Assembly (NCBI GenBank): GCA_021234155.1
Contig: JAJEKV010000010.1
Span: 5,864,871 to 5,928,870, forward strand
DNA length: 64,000 nucleotides
Direction: 5' to 3'
DNA from: Isoetes taiwanensis
Lineage: Eukaryota > Streptophyta > Lycopodiopsida > Isoetales > Isoetaceae
Each line of letters starts with the position of its first letter. The stretch's first letter is position 1. The translations under genes and the position numbers were made by a program. The notes under the pieces were generated by a model that saw only the letters and a program-made list of their open reading frames with translations, had not been told where the DNA came from and ran no database searches. This document shows positions 23,203 through 33,879 of the stretch, one piece after another.

Positions 23203-23400
23203 ATATAACCCCTAGCAACTCCCATAAAGAAATGACATCTAAGGAAAGGTTTGAACCCCTGACCAAAATAAACAAGTTTTAGGCATCACTAGATCTATAC
23301 CAACTCACCAGATACCCAATATGTTTTTCATTTTTTTGTTTAAAATCCATATTAGGAAGTCACCAGACACCAAAGCCTAGTAGACCAGTGTATAATTTAA
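23203..23400 (-). mobile_element. tRNA-derived SINE-like segment
   Basis: On the minus strand, 'gagttggtatagatctagtgatg' resembles a tRNA-type A box. About 30 bases later comes 'ggggttcaaacc', close to the B-box / T-loop consensus. The part 23343-23380 recurs at 12934-12980. No clear poly(A) end or target duplication was found, so the call is tentative. Confidence 0.4.
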
Positions 23401-24180
23401 GGGATCTCCATGTTCGCAATGTCAATTCTAACATGGCTAATTCCTATAATTTTTAGTCTTGCTATGTCTTGTTCTTGGTTAAAGGTCCAAAATTAATTGT
23501 TCTAAAAAATATTTCAATTTGGCTAATCTATATTTTCAAAGACATACCCTTGGCGACTTTAAGCAGCAAAAGAGTGCTTCATTTTAGCTTGGGGTAAGTA
23601 CACGAAATCTACCTAAATCCTACTTTTAACTTTGATTTTCGAGCTTAGCTTTAAAGTGGATGTGCTTATAATGGACTTATAATGCCTTTTAACATATAGG
23701 CCAATGCAATTTGCGCTGCCATCAATTCGATTGTCTAAGGATAAAGTATTCTAACCAATCAACATTATTTACCAAAATTGCTACTTGTCTCAATATAAAT
23801 CAAATTGTTCAGATGAATGTTTAAATTCAGCAAATCTTTCAGCAATTAAATTTCTACTAGTGTCAAATATGCACATCGCGTTGAACATATGAGCATATTT
23901 AAATATGCGATTTCCGTCTCCCTTTCTTAAATGCCATCAATGGTTTAAAGGCAAGGTCAAAATAAAGTTGGTTGCTTTGTGCACATTGGCCTGTATTTTA
24001 CCTGTACAATGAAATGAGTTAACAATTTCAGAAGATGGTGATAGTTCTTAACAAAATTTGTCTACAAAAAAATCATACTGTATCATAGAATAAAGAATGC
24101 AGGGCTGATTTGCCTGCGACAGCAGGCATTGCAATGGGCTAAATCTAAAGTGCATGGCTGAATGGAAAATGGGAACAATG
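23401..24180. other. Non-coding gap
   Basis: No gene seen. A ~50-bp segment at 23999-24045 ('tgtacaatgaaatgagttaa') recurs diverged at 24832-24880, on the other side of the LINE insertion. Confidence 0.4.
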
Positions 24181-24184
24181 GATA

Positions 24185-24830
24185 GAGGAAGGAAGGAAGG
24201 AAGGAAGGAAGGAACGAAGGTATTTTTATCGTCCACGGAGACCAATCGGTCTATGGGACCCAATAAAAAAGCGCAGCAAGCGGATTACTACCCGGATTAA
24301 AAAACCCCTGCCCCGAAGGGTTTTCGAGGGAAAAACCGTGACAGCAATCAGCCTGCTGACAAACTGCTCTAATATACGAAATGCAAAAACACACAAATAT
24401 ATACACTCATGTACCGTACCCATAGTGCCTGATCAGCGAGTAGCCAGGCGGGGGCAAAGGTGGGCTCGCAGATCCAGTACCTCCTGAATGTACGACCCTA
24501 GGGCATGTATTGACGGTGTGTTCATCAGCAATAGGGGCAAGTCCGGCCGTACTAAGGGAACGATCCGCCCGGATCCGGTGAATCCCGGCAACTCGGAAAG
24601 TGTGAGACTCATCCTCAATGGCACCCGTTTTGACAAAGATCGACAGAGCACGCCCCTGGCAGGACTCCCCAATCCACCTGCCCGTCTCGATGCGGAGATG
24701 GTGGGCACCTGTGCGAATGGAGGCAATGAGTCTGCGCTTTTTCAGGGGCAGCTGGGAACGCAGGTAGAGTTGCGGGCCCCGGGACAAGGTCAGAAAAATA
24801 CCTAGTTACTTTGGGCAGATCTGACCTCCA
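24185..24830 (-). mobile_element. 5'-truncated LINE 3' end with hairpin (copy d)
   Basis: Minus-strand order: the C-terminus of ORF2 (24787-24407, with 'IASIRTGAHHLRIETGRWIG' and 'AIEDESH'), the hairpin at 24275-24357 (AGCAGGCTGATTGCT / AGTAATCCGCTTGCT, ~14 of 15 pairs with wobble), the terminal box 'gggtccca' ... 'ttggtctccgtggacgat', and a (TTCC)n tail at 24185-24220. The ORF changes frame in its distal part, so the copy is dead. Confidence 0.8.
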
Positions 24831-24859
24831 ATTTACTTGTACAAAGTAATGAGTTAATA

Positions 24860-27297
24860 ATTTCTCTTCAAAAGTAAAGGCAGCAGCAGAAAATGTGACT
24901 CCAAAGAAGAAGTCAAAACAATTAAAGCAGTAGAAACAGGTAAGAAAGCATTTTATTTCAGTGTACAGCAGCTGAGAAGTCCATGACATCCTATGTTTAC
25001 AGGTCCTAATGAAGAGGAATCTTCCGAGCATCAAGATCTAGAGCAGGATACTCTTAAGTTTGTGTCAAATCTTGCTTCTGACATAGTAAAGGAGGCTGAA
25101 TTTCATGACAATGAGAAATCAGGAGAGGTTGAAGACGAGGATTCTGGACCTAATAAGAATCTGAGTGAGGAAACCAAAAAAGAAGGGAAGGAAATGGATC
25201 GACTCAGAAAACGAGATCGCCAGAAGCGTAAGAATGATCTCTCCAGGTAACTTGATCTACATATCTTACATTTTTTTTTACATCTAGTATCCAAGTTAAA
25301 AACTTTAAAATAATATGGATAGTAGTAGACGAATGTAGATGATTTGTGTAAATGTACTGGTCATTGAACCCGGTGATCGGATTCTCGAATCTGGGCCATA
25401 TGATACCTTGCTCAACCGAATGATGAAGCTCAAGAAGGCTAGGATTTTCCCAGGATCTTTGCCTGAAATGGAGTGTTATTTATTTGAACAAGATGTGCTG
25501 GACATGGATGTGGGAAAAATTTTCAACCGGCATGTGGATATGTATGCCAGGTACTGGACTTTGAACTTGTTCATTTGTATGTGTAAGTCAAGTTAGTAAT
25601 TTTATCCTTTTCAACTTGTTATAGGTACCGCTGACTCGTGTTCCGGATGATAAAGAAGTAGGACGCCCGGGTTCTTCCCACCGGACAACTTCATGGAATT
25701 TGCAAAGATCTTGCAAAAGGCAAGCGAAAAAAGATAAATCTATATGGCGACCTCGGCGTGGAAGAGATATTGTAAAGGTAGCTCTTACTGAGGGGATAAA
25801 TTGGCTGAAGTGCGGATGGATCATGATTCCAATGCTATGTAGAGTTCTTGAACATCACACTTTGGGCATCTTCAACATGGCACTTACTAAGAGTAAGAAC
25901 ACCATCAACATTCAGATCTTCAATTCTGCCGAGGACATTGACGTTGACATGAGGTATTTTGTATTTCACATCTCCTTTTATTAATATTGAGTAGATTGGA
26001 TACCATGTTAGAAGCTTCTTTCATTCATTTGCTAAAAACTAGATCTGGTCTTTTGCAGGCTCCACATCCTCACTATGGCACGCGGTTGTGTCGAGTGTCC
26101 CACTTTTTTGAAGCATGGACAAAATCCTTCACCAGTTGTGAAGATTCATAAGTGTCCACAGCAGAAAGATGGGGATTCATGTGGCCTCTATGTTGCAGCT
26201 TATATGCAGAAGTTTGTAGAAACAATTGTGTGTGGTAAAACTACCAATGTGAGTGTCTCACTTCTTTTGTCTTGCAAACAAATAGTTTTTAATACTTATT
26301 ATGTAAGTATTGTTGCCACATTTGCAGATTACCCGAAAGTGGTTCTTGCCAAAGTATGCGGAGGATCGTCATGATGTTCTCATCCGAGCACTACTTCAGG
26401 AGTTAGACCACATTCACATCGCACCCGAAACCATTAGACCACCTGGTACTAATAAATATGGATGAGAAACAGCCTATCCCTATTGTCAATGCTAAACACT
26501 ATTTGATTATAAAATACACATTTTTTCATTGAATTTTAATGAATAAAATCTCTTTTTATTCAACTCCACCATACTTTATTGATAAATTGCATGTTCTTTC
26601 ATATCAGGTGTACAGAAAAGGTTGATAGTGTTTGATATCAATAATGTTTTGGCAAAACAAATACATAGGACTTTGGTATCAGATGATCAGCTAGTTGGAA
26701 ATTATGACATAATAGGTAAGAAAGTGTTGTTTTTAAGGCCCCACCTAGACGAATTCCTGGAATTTGTATTTGAACACTTTGAAGTAGGAATATGGCCATC
26801 AATAGCTCCATGGAACCTATCAAGAGTAGTGGATAAAATCTTCACAATGACGCAGATAAGGGACTTAAGGTTCACCTTTGATGGAAGCCATTGTTTGGAG
26901 CTGCCTTTCCAGATTGCAGCATGTGAAGACAAACCTTTGTATCTGAAGTCAATTGAGTTTATATGCGAGAAGTATCCAGACAGGAATGACAGCAACACAC
27001 TAATAGTAGACGACTCCGAGTACAAGATGCTCTTCAATCCCACCGAAAATTGCATATGCCCGCCTTCATGGCAGGAAAGTGATGTTGAAGACACAGGTCT
27101 CTTGACACTTCTGAAACCATGGCTAGAGGGTTTGTTGATAGCACCAGACCTGCAACAGTATGTGAAGCAGAATCCTTTACGCAATCCAACCGATGTACTA
27201 ACAACAGCTGTCTGGAGGCAAATGATTTCAGAGGGCTACAAGGACGGAGATGGCATGTCCAGGCTATGGACAAGCTGCAAGAAAGTAACATATTGAA
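24860..27297 (+). CDS. Ulp1-type cysteine protease fused to an FCP1-like domain (multi-exon, possibly broken)
   Basis: Putative exons on the plus strand: ~24872-24939, 25003-25246, ~25339-25550, ~25625-25953, 26059-26248, 26328-26445, 26608-27297. The second exon is acidic/basic and coiled ('EEESSEHQDLEQ', 'DRLRKRDRQKRK'). The protease part spans the exons ending at 26445 (C48 family; deSUMOylating proteases). A donor after CCTG at 26445 and an acceptor (TATCAG) before 26608 join the protease frame exactly to the FCP1 exon. Without that splice the protease ORF would stop at 26465. The joins 24939/25003, 25953/26059, 26248/26328 and 26445/26608 keep the frame. Around 25625-25800 frames conflict (three frames look coding in turn), so this copy may carry indels. 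Exon 25339-25550 could not be joined cleanly. It could also be a transposon-captured gene. Confidence 0.5.
26059..26445 (+). CDS. Ulp1 catalytic exons
   Basis: Two exons, 26059-26248 and 26328-26445, split by an 79-bp intron with GTGAGT donor and TTTGCAG acceptor. The first holds 'QQKDGDSCGLYVAAY', the Gln and Cys active-site block of C48 proteases. The second ends 'ITRKWFLPKYAEDRHDVLIR'. In the exon before (25840-25953) the catalytic His lies in 'EHHTLGIFN' (the usual HW is HH or HT here), and the usual Asp position reads Asn in 'IFNSAED'. The Asp-to-Asn change may lower activity. Confidence 0.7.
26608..27297 (+). CDS. FCP1/SCP-like (NLI-interacting factor) domain exon
   Basis: Single exon of ~229 codons after an acceptor at 26607. 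The HAD motif I reads 'FDINNVLA': the nucleophile Asp is kept, but the second Asp of DxDx(T/V) is Asn. Plant FCP1-homology proteins of the 'DLNGLL' type also have Asn there. 'FEVGIWPSIAPWNL' and 'LIVDDSEYK' match later conserved blocks. Ends with TGA at 27295-27297. By family it would be a Ser/Thr phosphatase-like or pseudophosphatase domain, nuclear in known cases. Joined in frame to the upstream protease exon, it suggests a fusion protein. Confidence 0.75.
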
Positions 27298-27545
27298 ACA
27301 GCAGAATAGTATGTACTGGCTTCACATCGGCTGTGACCAGATTTTGAATGTAATTTAATGTTAATATAAAACATGAACAAATGAGACTTGTATATATTGG
27401 CATCATATCGATATGACCGGGTTGTATATCTTGTGATATGTAATACAAGAGTTTTTGTCTCCATACATGTTCCACTTTTACGCTTTGTTGTTTCATGAAT
27501 CAAAAGAAAAGCTATTGATATCCATTATAACAGAACAAGTTCACG

Positions 27546-27905
27546 AGACTAGTTTAACTTCTTCATGCAACAATTGATGAACATTTTGTACTTTTTCGAT
27601 ATACATTGTGCTTGGAAACAGAAGATATTGTGTGATCTTTTGAAATTTAAGTAAATGCACTTGATTAAAAAATAAGTAAATAAAAAAAACTTGCAACAAT
27701 CGACTAGTTTTCTCAACATAACTGAGACTAGTTTAACTTCTTCATGCAACAATTGATGAACATTTTGTACTTTTCTGATATACATTTTGCTTGGTCACGT
27801 AAGATATTCGTGATACTTTGAAATTGAAGTATCAAAATGCACTTCAGATTAAAAATAAGTAAATAACAAAAAACTTGCGACAATCGACTAGTTTTCTCAA
27901 CATAA
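27546..27905. repeat. Tandem duplication, ~180 bp unit
   Basis: Two adjacent copies beginning 'gagactagtttaacttc' (27546 and 27723), each ending 'cgactagttttctcaacata'. A few indels separate them. They lie in the 3' flank of the FCP1 exon and upstream of the transposase end. Confidence 0.85.
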
Positions 27906-28025
27906 ATTGAAGATGATGGCAAATATGAAAGTTCCTTTGTATAGAACTTAGTCATGTGCACTTAACAATCTCGTGTAGGCTTGATATAAGCATGTCATGC
28001 ACCTCTCGTGTGATCATATATGCCG

Positions 28026-31000
28026 TCATGCGTGCCCCTTCAACTTATGCTTGACCTTTGCGATCGTGAACTTTGCTCCAATTACTGATTCATTTGGTAC
28101 CAATACTATTTTGTCATCCAACAACTTGTACTTGTGGTTTGTGCCTTGTAGCAGTTGATAGTAATGACCAGCTATAACCCTGTCACCAGCAAGCATTCTA
28201 TTTCCATAGTCGTCAATCACATCTTCCTGAAGAATATGCATCTCCTTCACGCATAGGAGGACGAAGTATGGAACATTTTCATGATTCCCTGGAGCAGCAA
28301 AAGATGCAAATATGTCTCCAACTAGCTCTTCTTGTTCGTCGACCTGGGCCGAACTAGGCTCCAGTTTGTGCAGCTTCCACGCACCACAATGCTCGAGATT
28401 CTCATATTCTCCCCATCTGTAATTCAAGCAACCATGGCAAAAATATGACAGGGATCTATACATGACAAGTGTTGGGTCAGCTGGATTAATAGCAGACACA
28501 CAATGTATAGCTAGAGTACCAGGCAATGTCTCACAAGCTGAACGAGGGTCCCCGTTAATGTCTTCTGCCATCACCTCCCATATGACTCTGTCCATTTTGC
28601 ACTTCTTTTGTCTCAGCAAAGTGCAAGCAGAGTTGGCACCCAAAATCGGAACATCATTCTCTTTCCTTTGCTCGTCTGCTAGGAACCTTTTCTCCAAAGC
28701 GGCCTGCCCATCATGTTCTCCTTTTCCATGGCCTGAGCCAAAATAATTCCACTGCATCCTAATTTTATACATGTTATAATATTGGGCCACATTCAAATAA
28801 AAGGCTCGAGAACACTTAAACCGAAAGCAAAGACACCCATCAGACCACATGACATGGTATTTGATGTGGCCAAAACCTTTTTGCATCATCCAAATATGGT
28901 GCTTCTTGAGTGCAGCCTGAACAAAGAAAGCATCATGCTTCATAACATCGGAAACATACAAATGAACAGTTTTTTTCAGCTTGCCATTGACTTTCATCAT
29001 GGTTGTATGCACCAGAATAGTTATCTGGTCATTGTTTCAATGCTCGGACTGAACCTCCCTGAATGGCTGCAAAGTGTAGTTCTCTGCAAAGTCCATTACT
29101 GACAAAACAGAATCATCCCTCAAATTTTGCACTGATTTCCTGAATTGTTTGCTCTGCCAACTTGCTGAAAAGTTGTGAATAGTGAACTTTGTAAGGTGCT
29201 GAAACATCTTGTCAAGCAATGTACCTGGAGTCCCGCTTTCAGTAACAAGCTTCAACCTCCTTGAAGTGCCAGCTTTGGAAGGTTCGTTCACGTACTTGTA
29301 AACTTGCCATTCAATGTTCTCATTCTGCGACTCTTTCTCCTTAGGACAGATTTGAATATTTTCAGTGCCACAGTTCTGGCACTCTCCCTTGACACAGTCC
29401 AAACTATGCCACTCTTCGCCTTCCTTATCACAGACCGTAGCTCTCCACATAGCACCAACATTTTGAAATGTTTTAGAAGGAGCTTGGCAGACACCATTGT
29501 TCTCATCTGCTGCACAAACACCACAAGAACATGTACAATTGGCATGAAATTTGCTCCTCAGGACGCTAAAAGCTTTTCTGTATAGATCAGCTTGTTCATG
29601 CTTCACGCAACAGCATGTGTTCCTCTCTTTCAATCTTCTCACACACGTAGGCTTAAGCAGCTCGAACTTTCTGATGCTAATCTTCACTTCAGGATGTTCA
29701 TCTTTGAACATCTCATACAATTCACTCTGCACGGAAAAAAGCGGCATGTATAAGTAAGATATAAATTAGAACTACTTACGAATTCAAAGACATGTTGCAG
29801 ACATTGCATTAGTTCTATGGCATTCAGATCATGATTTGATATACATTCAACTACTATACCACAACATCGTACATACTATTTACATGATATGTATAAATGT
29901 ATAAAGAATGTACTCCAAAGAGTTCCAGATGTACATAAAAAACTCAATATGTAACCAGGTCACAGACAGTGTCACTGTATTGCAGATGTATGTATTCAAT
30001 ACTTTTCTTATGGAAGGAAGTACATTTAAATACTTTTATGTATCACCCTATCTTTCAAAATTATCTTGAAGTCAGGAAAGCTTAAAATGTACTATAATGT
30101 ACTTGGGAACTACAAAAATCAAGACTATAATAACACAGCCTGACTTTCAACACATTTTCCGCCTTATGCCACATTGGATGTAATTGGAAGTACATCCAAG
30201 TACTTTTCCTGTTAAACATAGCTCATTCAGTACCTCCAAGTGTAAAAATATAATTACTGTAGTTGGATGTACTTCAATGTATATCAGATACATCCCTTGC
30301 ATGGAATGCAAATAGGATTACTAAACTTATCCAGGATGCACAGAAGCTAGCTTCTATCAAGCTTGCAAAAAAGAGGATTAAAAGACTTAAAACTGACCTG
30401 GAGCATGTCCAAAAACTAGATTGGAAGTGTTCTTTTCTTCCTGACATCCCTGTACTTTGGAGAAGTTTTTGTGTGGGTTAACCAAAACTCATTTACCAAC
30501 TGTTTGGTTGATTCCGGAAGCATGTCTGCCCTGGGTTGCCTTCCTGCCAGTGCCCACATATTAGCACCTGATAATGACATCCGCTTTCTTCTAATTGCAG
30601 CTTTTGTGAGGTTTCTTGCTTGCACTTGAAGAATTCTGGAGGCTACTCCTTTTTGCCTGAGTTTTCCATTCTCACCAACAATCATTGATAACAGGGAATG
30701 CTTAGCTGCTAATTTATCATTGCTATTTGCTTGTTTCACTTCCTGCAGACCTTCACGGATATTTTTTAGCATAGTATCCTTCAGAATTGCTTGCACTGGA
30801 TTTCCAATGGCAGGTTCAAAAAAGAAGTGAAGCCTTTCATCCCGAACAGTTTTCACTGCTAAAGCTCTCCTTTGGACATGACGTAAATCTTGAACCTGAT
30901 CATATATAAATTTACAAATTTCATCAATCTTACGCTTCATTTTCTTTGTCACATTCCTGATATTGCAATCTTCTTGCGCCATTTCTGTTCCTTCGTTGTT

Positions 31001-31048
31001 CATCATGGTTCTTGCGTGGTTTAGGGTTAGCTGGAGGAATTCTGGCAA
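28026..31048 (-). pseudogene. DDE-type transposase, near intact, one nonsense codon
   Basis: Minus-strand gene in two parts. The N-terminal exon (31048 to ~30416, ~210 aa, basic, helical, 'SGANMWALAGRQP') ends 'FWLTHTKTSPKYRDV'. A long exon follows from an acceptor GTGCAG near 29730 ('SELYEMFKDEHPEVKI', then Cys-rich 'NTCCCVKH' and 'CTCSCGVC') to the stop at 28026. It contains 'DFAENY' (first Asp), 'WSDGCLCFRFK' (second Asp) and 'NYFGSGHGKGEHDG'. These blocks match a transposase-like family I know from cnidarian and other animal genomes and from seed-free plants; I cannot name its superfamily. A TGA at 29037-29039 stands where the family has Trp; frame and similarity continue unchanged on both sides. 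The exon 1 donor is unclear, since a TAG at 30416 precedes the best GT. Terminal inverted repeats were not found. Confidence 0.7.
29750..30415 (-). other. Probable intron of the transposase gene
   Basis: Non-coding 670-bp spacer between the two transposase parts. It is AT-rich with many 'gtac' words (gtacatt, gtactt, tgtacttcaatgta). A plus-strand 72-codon ORF here (30263-30481) has no domain and overlaps exon 1. Confidence 0.45.
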
Positions 31049-31424
31049 GAAGGAGGGAAATCCTGGAGCTGGGTGAAGTTTTAGCCAGAAAGTGGGAAAT
31101 TCTCCTAACGTTCAGGCGTTTCTTGGAGTGGTTAGAGCGGCCGGAATTGAAATCTGCTTCATGATTGCGTTTTAATTGATGTGGCAAGTAATTCTGAGAA
31201 AAAAGATTCCTTAATATAGCTATTATGTACATACTGAAAAAACGGTTATGTATTTGAAATGTGATACATCTCTTACTCTACATTTGGCCAAATGTAAGAC
31301 ACCCTAGCTTTCTTTTACCCTGATATTGGATTTTCTACTCTAAGCATGCTTCATGATGATGCCAGCGATAAAAGCCCCATCCAGAGCAACAGTGTAGATG
31401 GTGTGAACCCATAGCAATAGATTT

Positions 31425-31980
31425 ATGGAAGTTAATTATTACAGTGCTGATCGAGCTATTAATGAGAATGACACAGGGATCTATCCCATTGAAAATTTGA
31501 ATGCGCAAACTCCGAGTGGGATGCCTCCTCATCAATTGACTTTGAAGGCTGGCATGATTGTCATGTTATTGAGTTCTGTTTCTACACGTAAGGGACTCTA
31601 CGATGGCATTCACCTCATTATACGTTCATTGGGAAGACGTGCTATAGATGCTGAGATTGTCACTGGAAAAAATATTGGAAGCAGAGTATTCATATTATGC
31701 AGAACTCCCATTCCACTTTGAGCACATACAATTTCCATTGCGTCCAACTTTTGGTATGACAATCAACAAGTCCCAATGCCAAACAATGAAAATAGTTGGT
31801 TTGTATTTGCCAAATCCAATATTCAGTCACGGACGACTCTAGATGGCACTCTTGAGAGTTCAAGGAATCCAAGGCATAAAGGTACTCATTCTATCGAAGG
31901 ATGGAGATGCTAGGGTTGATGTCGACAGATCAAGATATACAACAAACATTGTATACAAAGAACTCTAAGTGTGAATCTGA
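31425..31980 (+). pseudogene. Helitron Pif1-like helicase C-terminus
   Basis: C-terminal part of a Pif1-family helicase as found in plant Helitrons. Recognisable blocks are 'IYPIENLNAQTPSGMPPHQL', 'LKAGMIVMLL', 'RRAIDAEIVTGKNIGSRVFI', 'FGMTINKSQCQT' (normally KSQGQT) and 'GLYLPNPIFSHGRL'. There is a frameshift near 31715 and an in-frame TAG at 31840 where Tyr of 'LYVAL' is expected. Similarity continues to about 31965. The Rep/HUH domain and N-terminal helicase motifs are missing. Confidence 0.8.
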
Positions 31981-32089
31981 TACTTAAAAATCACTACTTC
32001 TAATTTATCTTTGTTCTCATTGATACCTTCTACTTTCTTTCTTCCTTTTATTTGTATTGTACTTATTACTTACTTCTTCATCCATGTAG

Positions 32090-32707
32090 ATGGCGCGTAT
32101 TTTGGTCTCGTGGTATGTCTTCGGTCACCATGTCGCCAAATGCCTAAAGGGTGACAGGACTTACCACATCTCCACTGTTACTTTTGTCATACGTGCTCTT
32201 GGGTGGTATGATTGGTAACGAAAATATCATGCTCATGTACATGGGGTAGCAAGCGTGGAAATTGAGGATCTCATTGTAAAGCTCAAAGAAATCTTTAACA
32301 CTGACGAGATTGTCAAGTTGGAGCGCTTTATCCAACTAATTGGTGCCTTCCTGTTTGCTCAAGTCTACCTGAGGGAATATTGTTTACGCGGATGTGCTTT
32401 GAGAGTGGTAGGTGGAGGATAGCGTACATGTATCTATTTATTGGATAATGTAGTGCTTTGTCTAACCTTCAAATGCTTATCTTTTTTCATCAGATGAGAA
32501 ATGACACTGTGCACTGATGAATTGGTGCCGTGGTAGCAAAAGAACTCACTTGCATTGGAATATGTAATGGAACACTTTTTAGGGTGCTTGATAGTCATGA
32601 GACATCGTGGGCAGTTCGAATCAATGACTCGCCCATGCATTTCACTTTTACCCCGGCTAAGGTGTTATCTATCGGGGAAGTGAAGATATCATGGGAGCAT
32701 CCATGGT
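32090..32707 (+). pseudogene. Possible OB-fold ORF downstream of the Helitron helicase
   Basis: An exon from 32090 (acceptor TGTAG before ATG) to 32407 (donor GTAGGT) is open except for TAA at 32216-32218. It encodes 'RTYHISTVTFVIRALGWYDW' and 'VEIEDLIVKLKEIF'. After the intron (acceptor TCATCAG at 32493) a second stretch reads 'IGAVVAKELTCIGICNG', 'RVLDSHETSWAVRIND' and 'KVLSIGEVKIS'. The strand pattern and spacing recall an OB-fold of the RPA/STN1 type. Plant Helitrons often carry RPA-like genes after the helicase. The identification is tentative; the frame at the second exon start is broken. Confidence 0.35.
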
Positions 32708-33036
32708 GATGTGCGCTATGTGGAGATGTATATTTGGAGTTCCATCATGAATTAATACATCAATAAGTCAAGACAAGATCTTGTGTTTTATGAATTCGTA
32801 CTTATTTTTTATTGATGTAAACTACTTCTAAGAATGACATTTCAGCATCAATTTTGGATTTGTCTTTCCAGATTTTTGTCTCTAAAGGTAGTAGTAACTG
32901 TCCCCCACATTCCTTAAAAAGCATAGTTTTCTCTATTGAAATCCATGAACGCATATGCTCACTGTCATCAGACAATTTCAATAACAAAAATAGTTACAAA
33001 AGCAAATAACGTCGAAGTTTCCCATATGGATGTTCG

Positions 33037-33157
33037 AGGCCGAGTAAAAACACATGCCATGACATTAGCCCAGGGACACATTTACTAGAGCGTTAAAGGC
33101 CGAGTAAAAACACATGCCCGAACATTAGTCCGGCAACGCCGGGCACACGCTTACTAG
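33037..33157 (+). mobile_element. Tandem Helitron 3' ends
   Basis: Two related units, each ending in CTAG: 33037-33088 ('acacatttactag') and 33097-33157 ('gcacacgcttactag'). The second has a hairpin CCGGC-aac-GCCGG about 11 bases before CTAG and is followed by T, as expected at a Helitron 3' terminus. They lie ~1.1 kb downstream of the Pif1 remnant on the same strand. Confidence 0.6.
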
Positions 33158-33284
33158 TCCCTATCTAAAATAGGTAATTGCTATAGGCAAAATTAATTTG
33201 CATATTCTTGAAAAGTTTCCCCTGTCATGTCGGGAAAAAAGTTAGCCAAACCAAGAGACGAAATGTATAGGTAGATAGATAGGG

Positions 33285-33391
33285 GAACTGCAATTTGTGT
33301 GCCATTCCCGTACACGAGAAGGGGCCCCGCGACCAGTGGTAGCAAGGAGTGGATCTTTCGTATGCCAGAGTGGCACACAAACTGCAGTTCC
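33285..33391. repeat. Foldback sequence
   Basis: Inverted repeat: 'gaactgcaatttgtgtgccat' near 33287-33307 pairs with 'gtggcacacaaactgcagttc' near 33369-33389, with a ~60-bp loop rich in G and C. Probably a small MITE or a stem-loop relic. Confidence 0.65.
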
Positions 33392-33879
33392 TTTATAATA
33401 CAGAAGTTGGGGGTCGCTTGATCCAGAAGCAAAAAGATATCGAAGCATGTCCGAAAGCAAACAAATATGGAAGTATGAAAAAACACAGATATAGAAGCAG
33501 ATTTGGCAAGCTACATATATGGCTTGGCGAGCTTCAATGTAGATTTTTGTGTTGCAATAGCGGCGACTGCAAACTCTAATGATACATTAAATTCTTACCT
33601 GCTACGAACTAGTTAAGACCTTAATCTTTTACCTGCTACGCACCCTTTGAGAAGAATTGAAGCCCCAACTTCCATTCCGTGTTGTAGGCCAGGTCATGTG
33701 GCACCACCAAAATGCGCCATAGACAACAAGGTGATGTTACACAGAGGGTTTCCTATAAAGAATTGAAACTAACTAAAAAATACAAGAAATTTATTGCGTC
33801 ATCCAAGACTGTCGCGAACATTTCATTTGTTCGACTCAGTGAAAAAGGCCACCCTGTTTTTTTATACCTAGTAAAAAAA

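Noticed and set aside
24185-24220. (GGAA)n as an independent microsatellite
   Set aside because: Its position exactly after the LINE terminal box shows it is the LINE tail.
30263-30481. 72-codon plus-strand ORF with a Lys-rich helix
   Set aside because: Overlaps transposase exon 1 on the other strand and has no upstream or downstream coding support.
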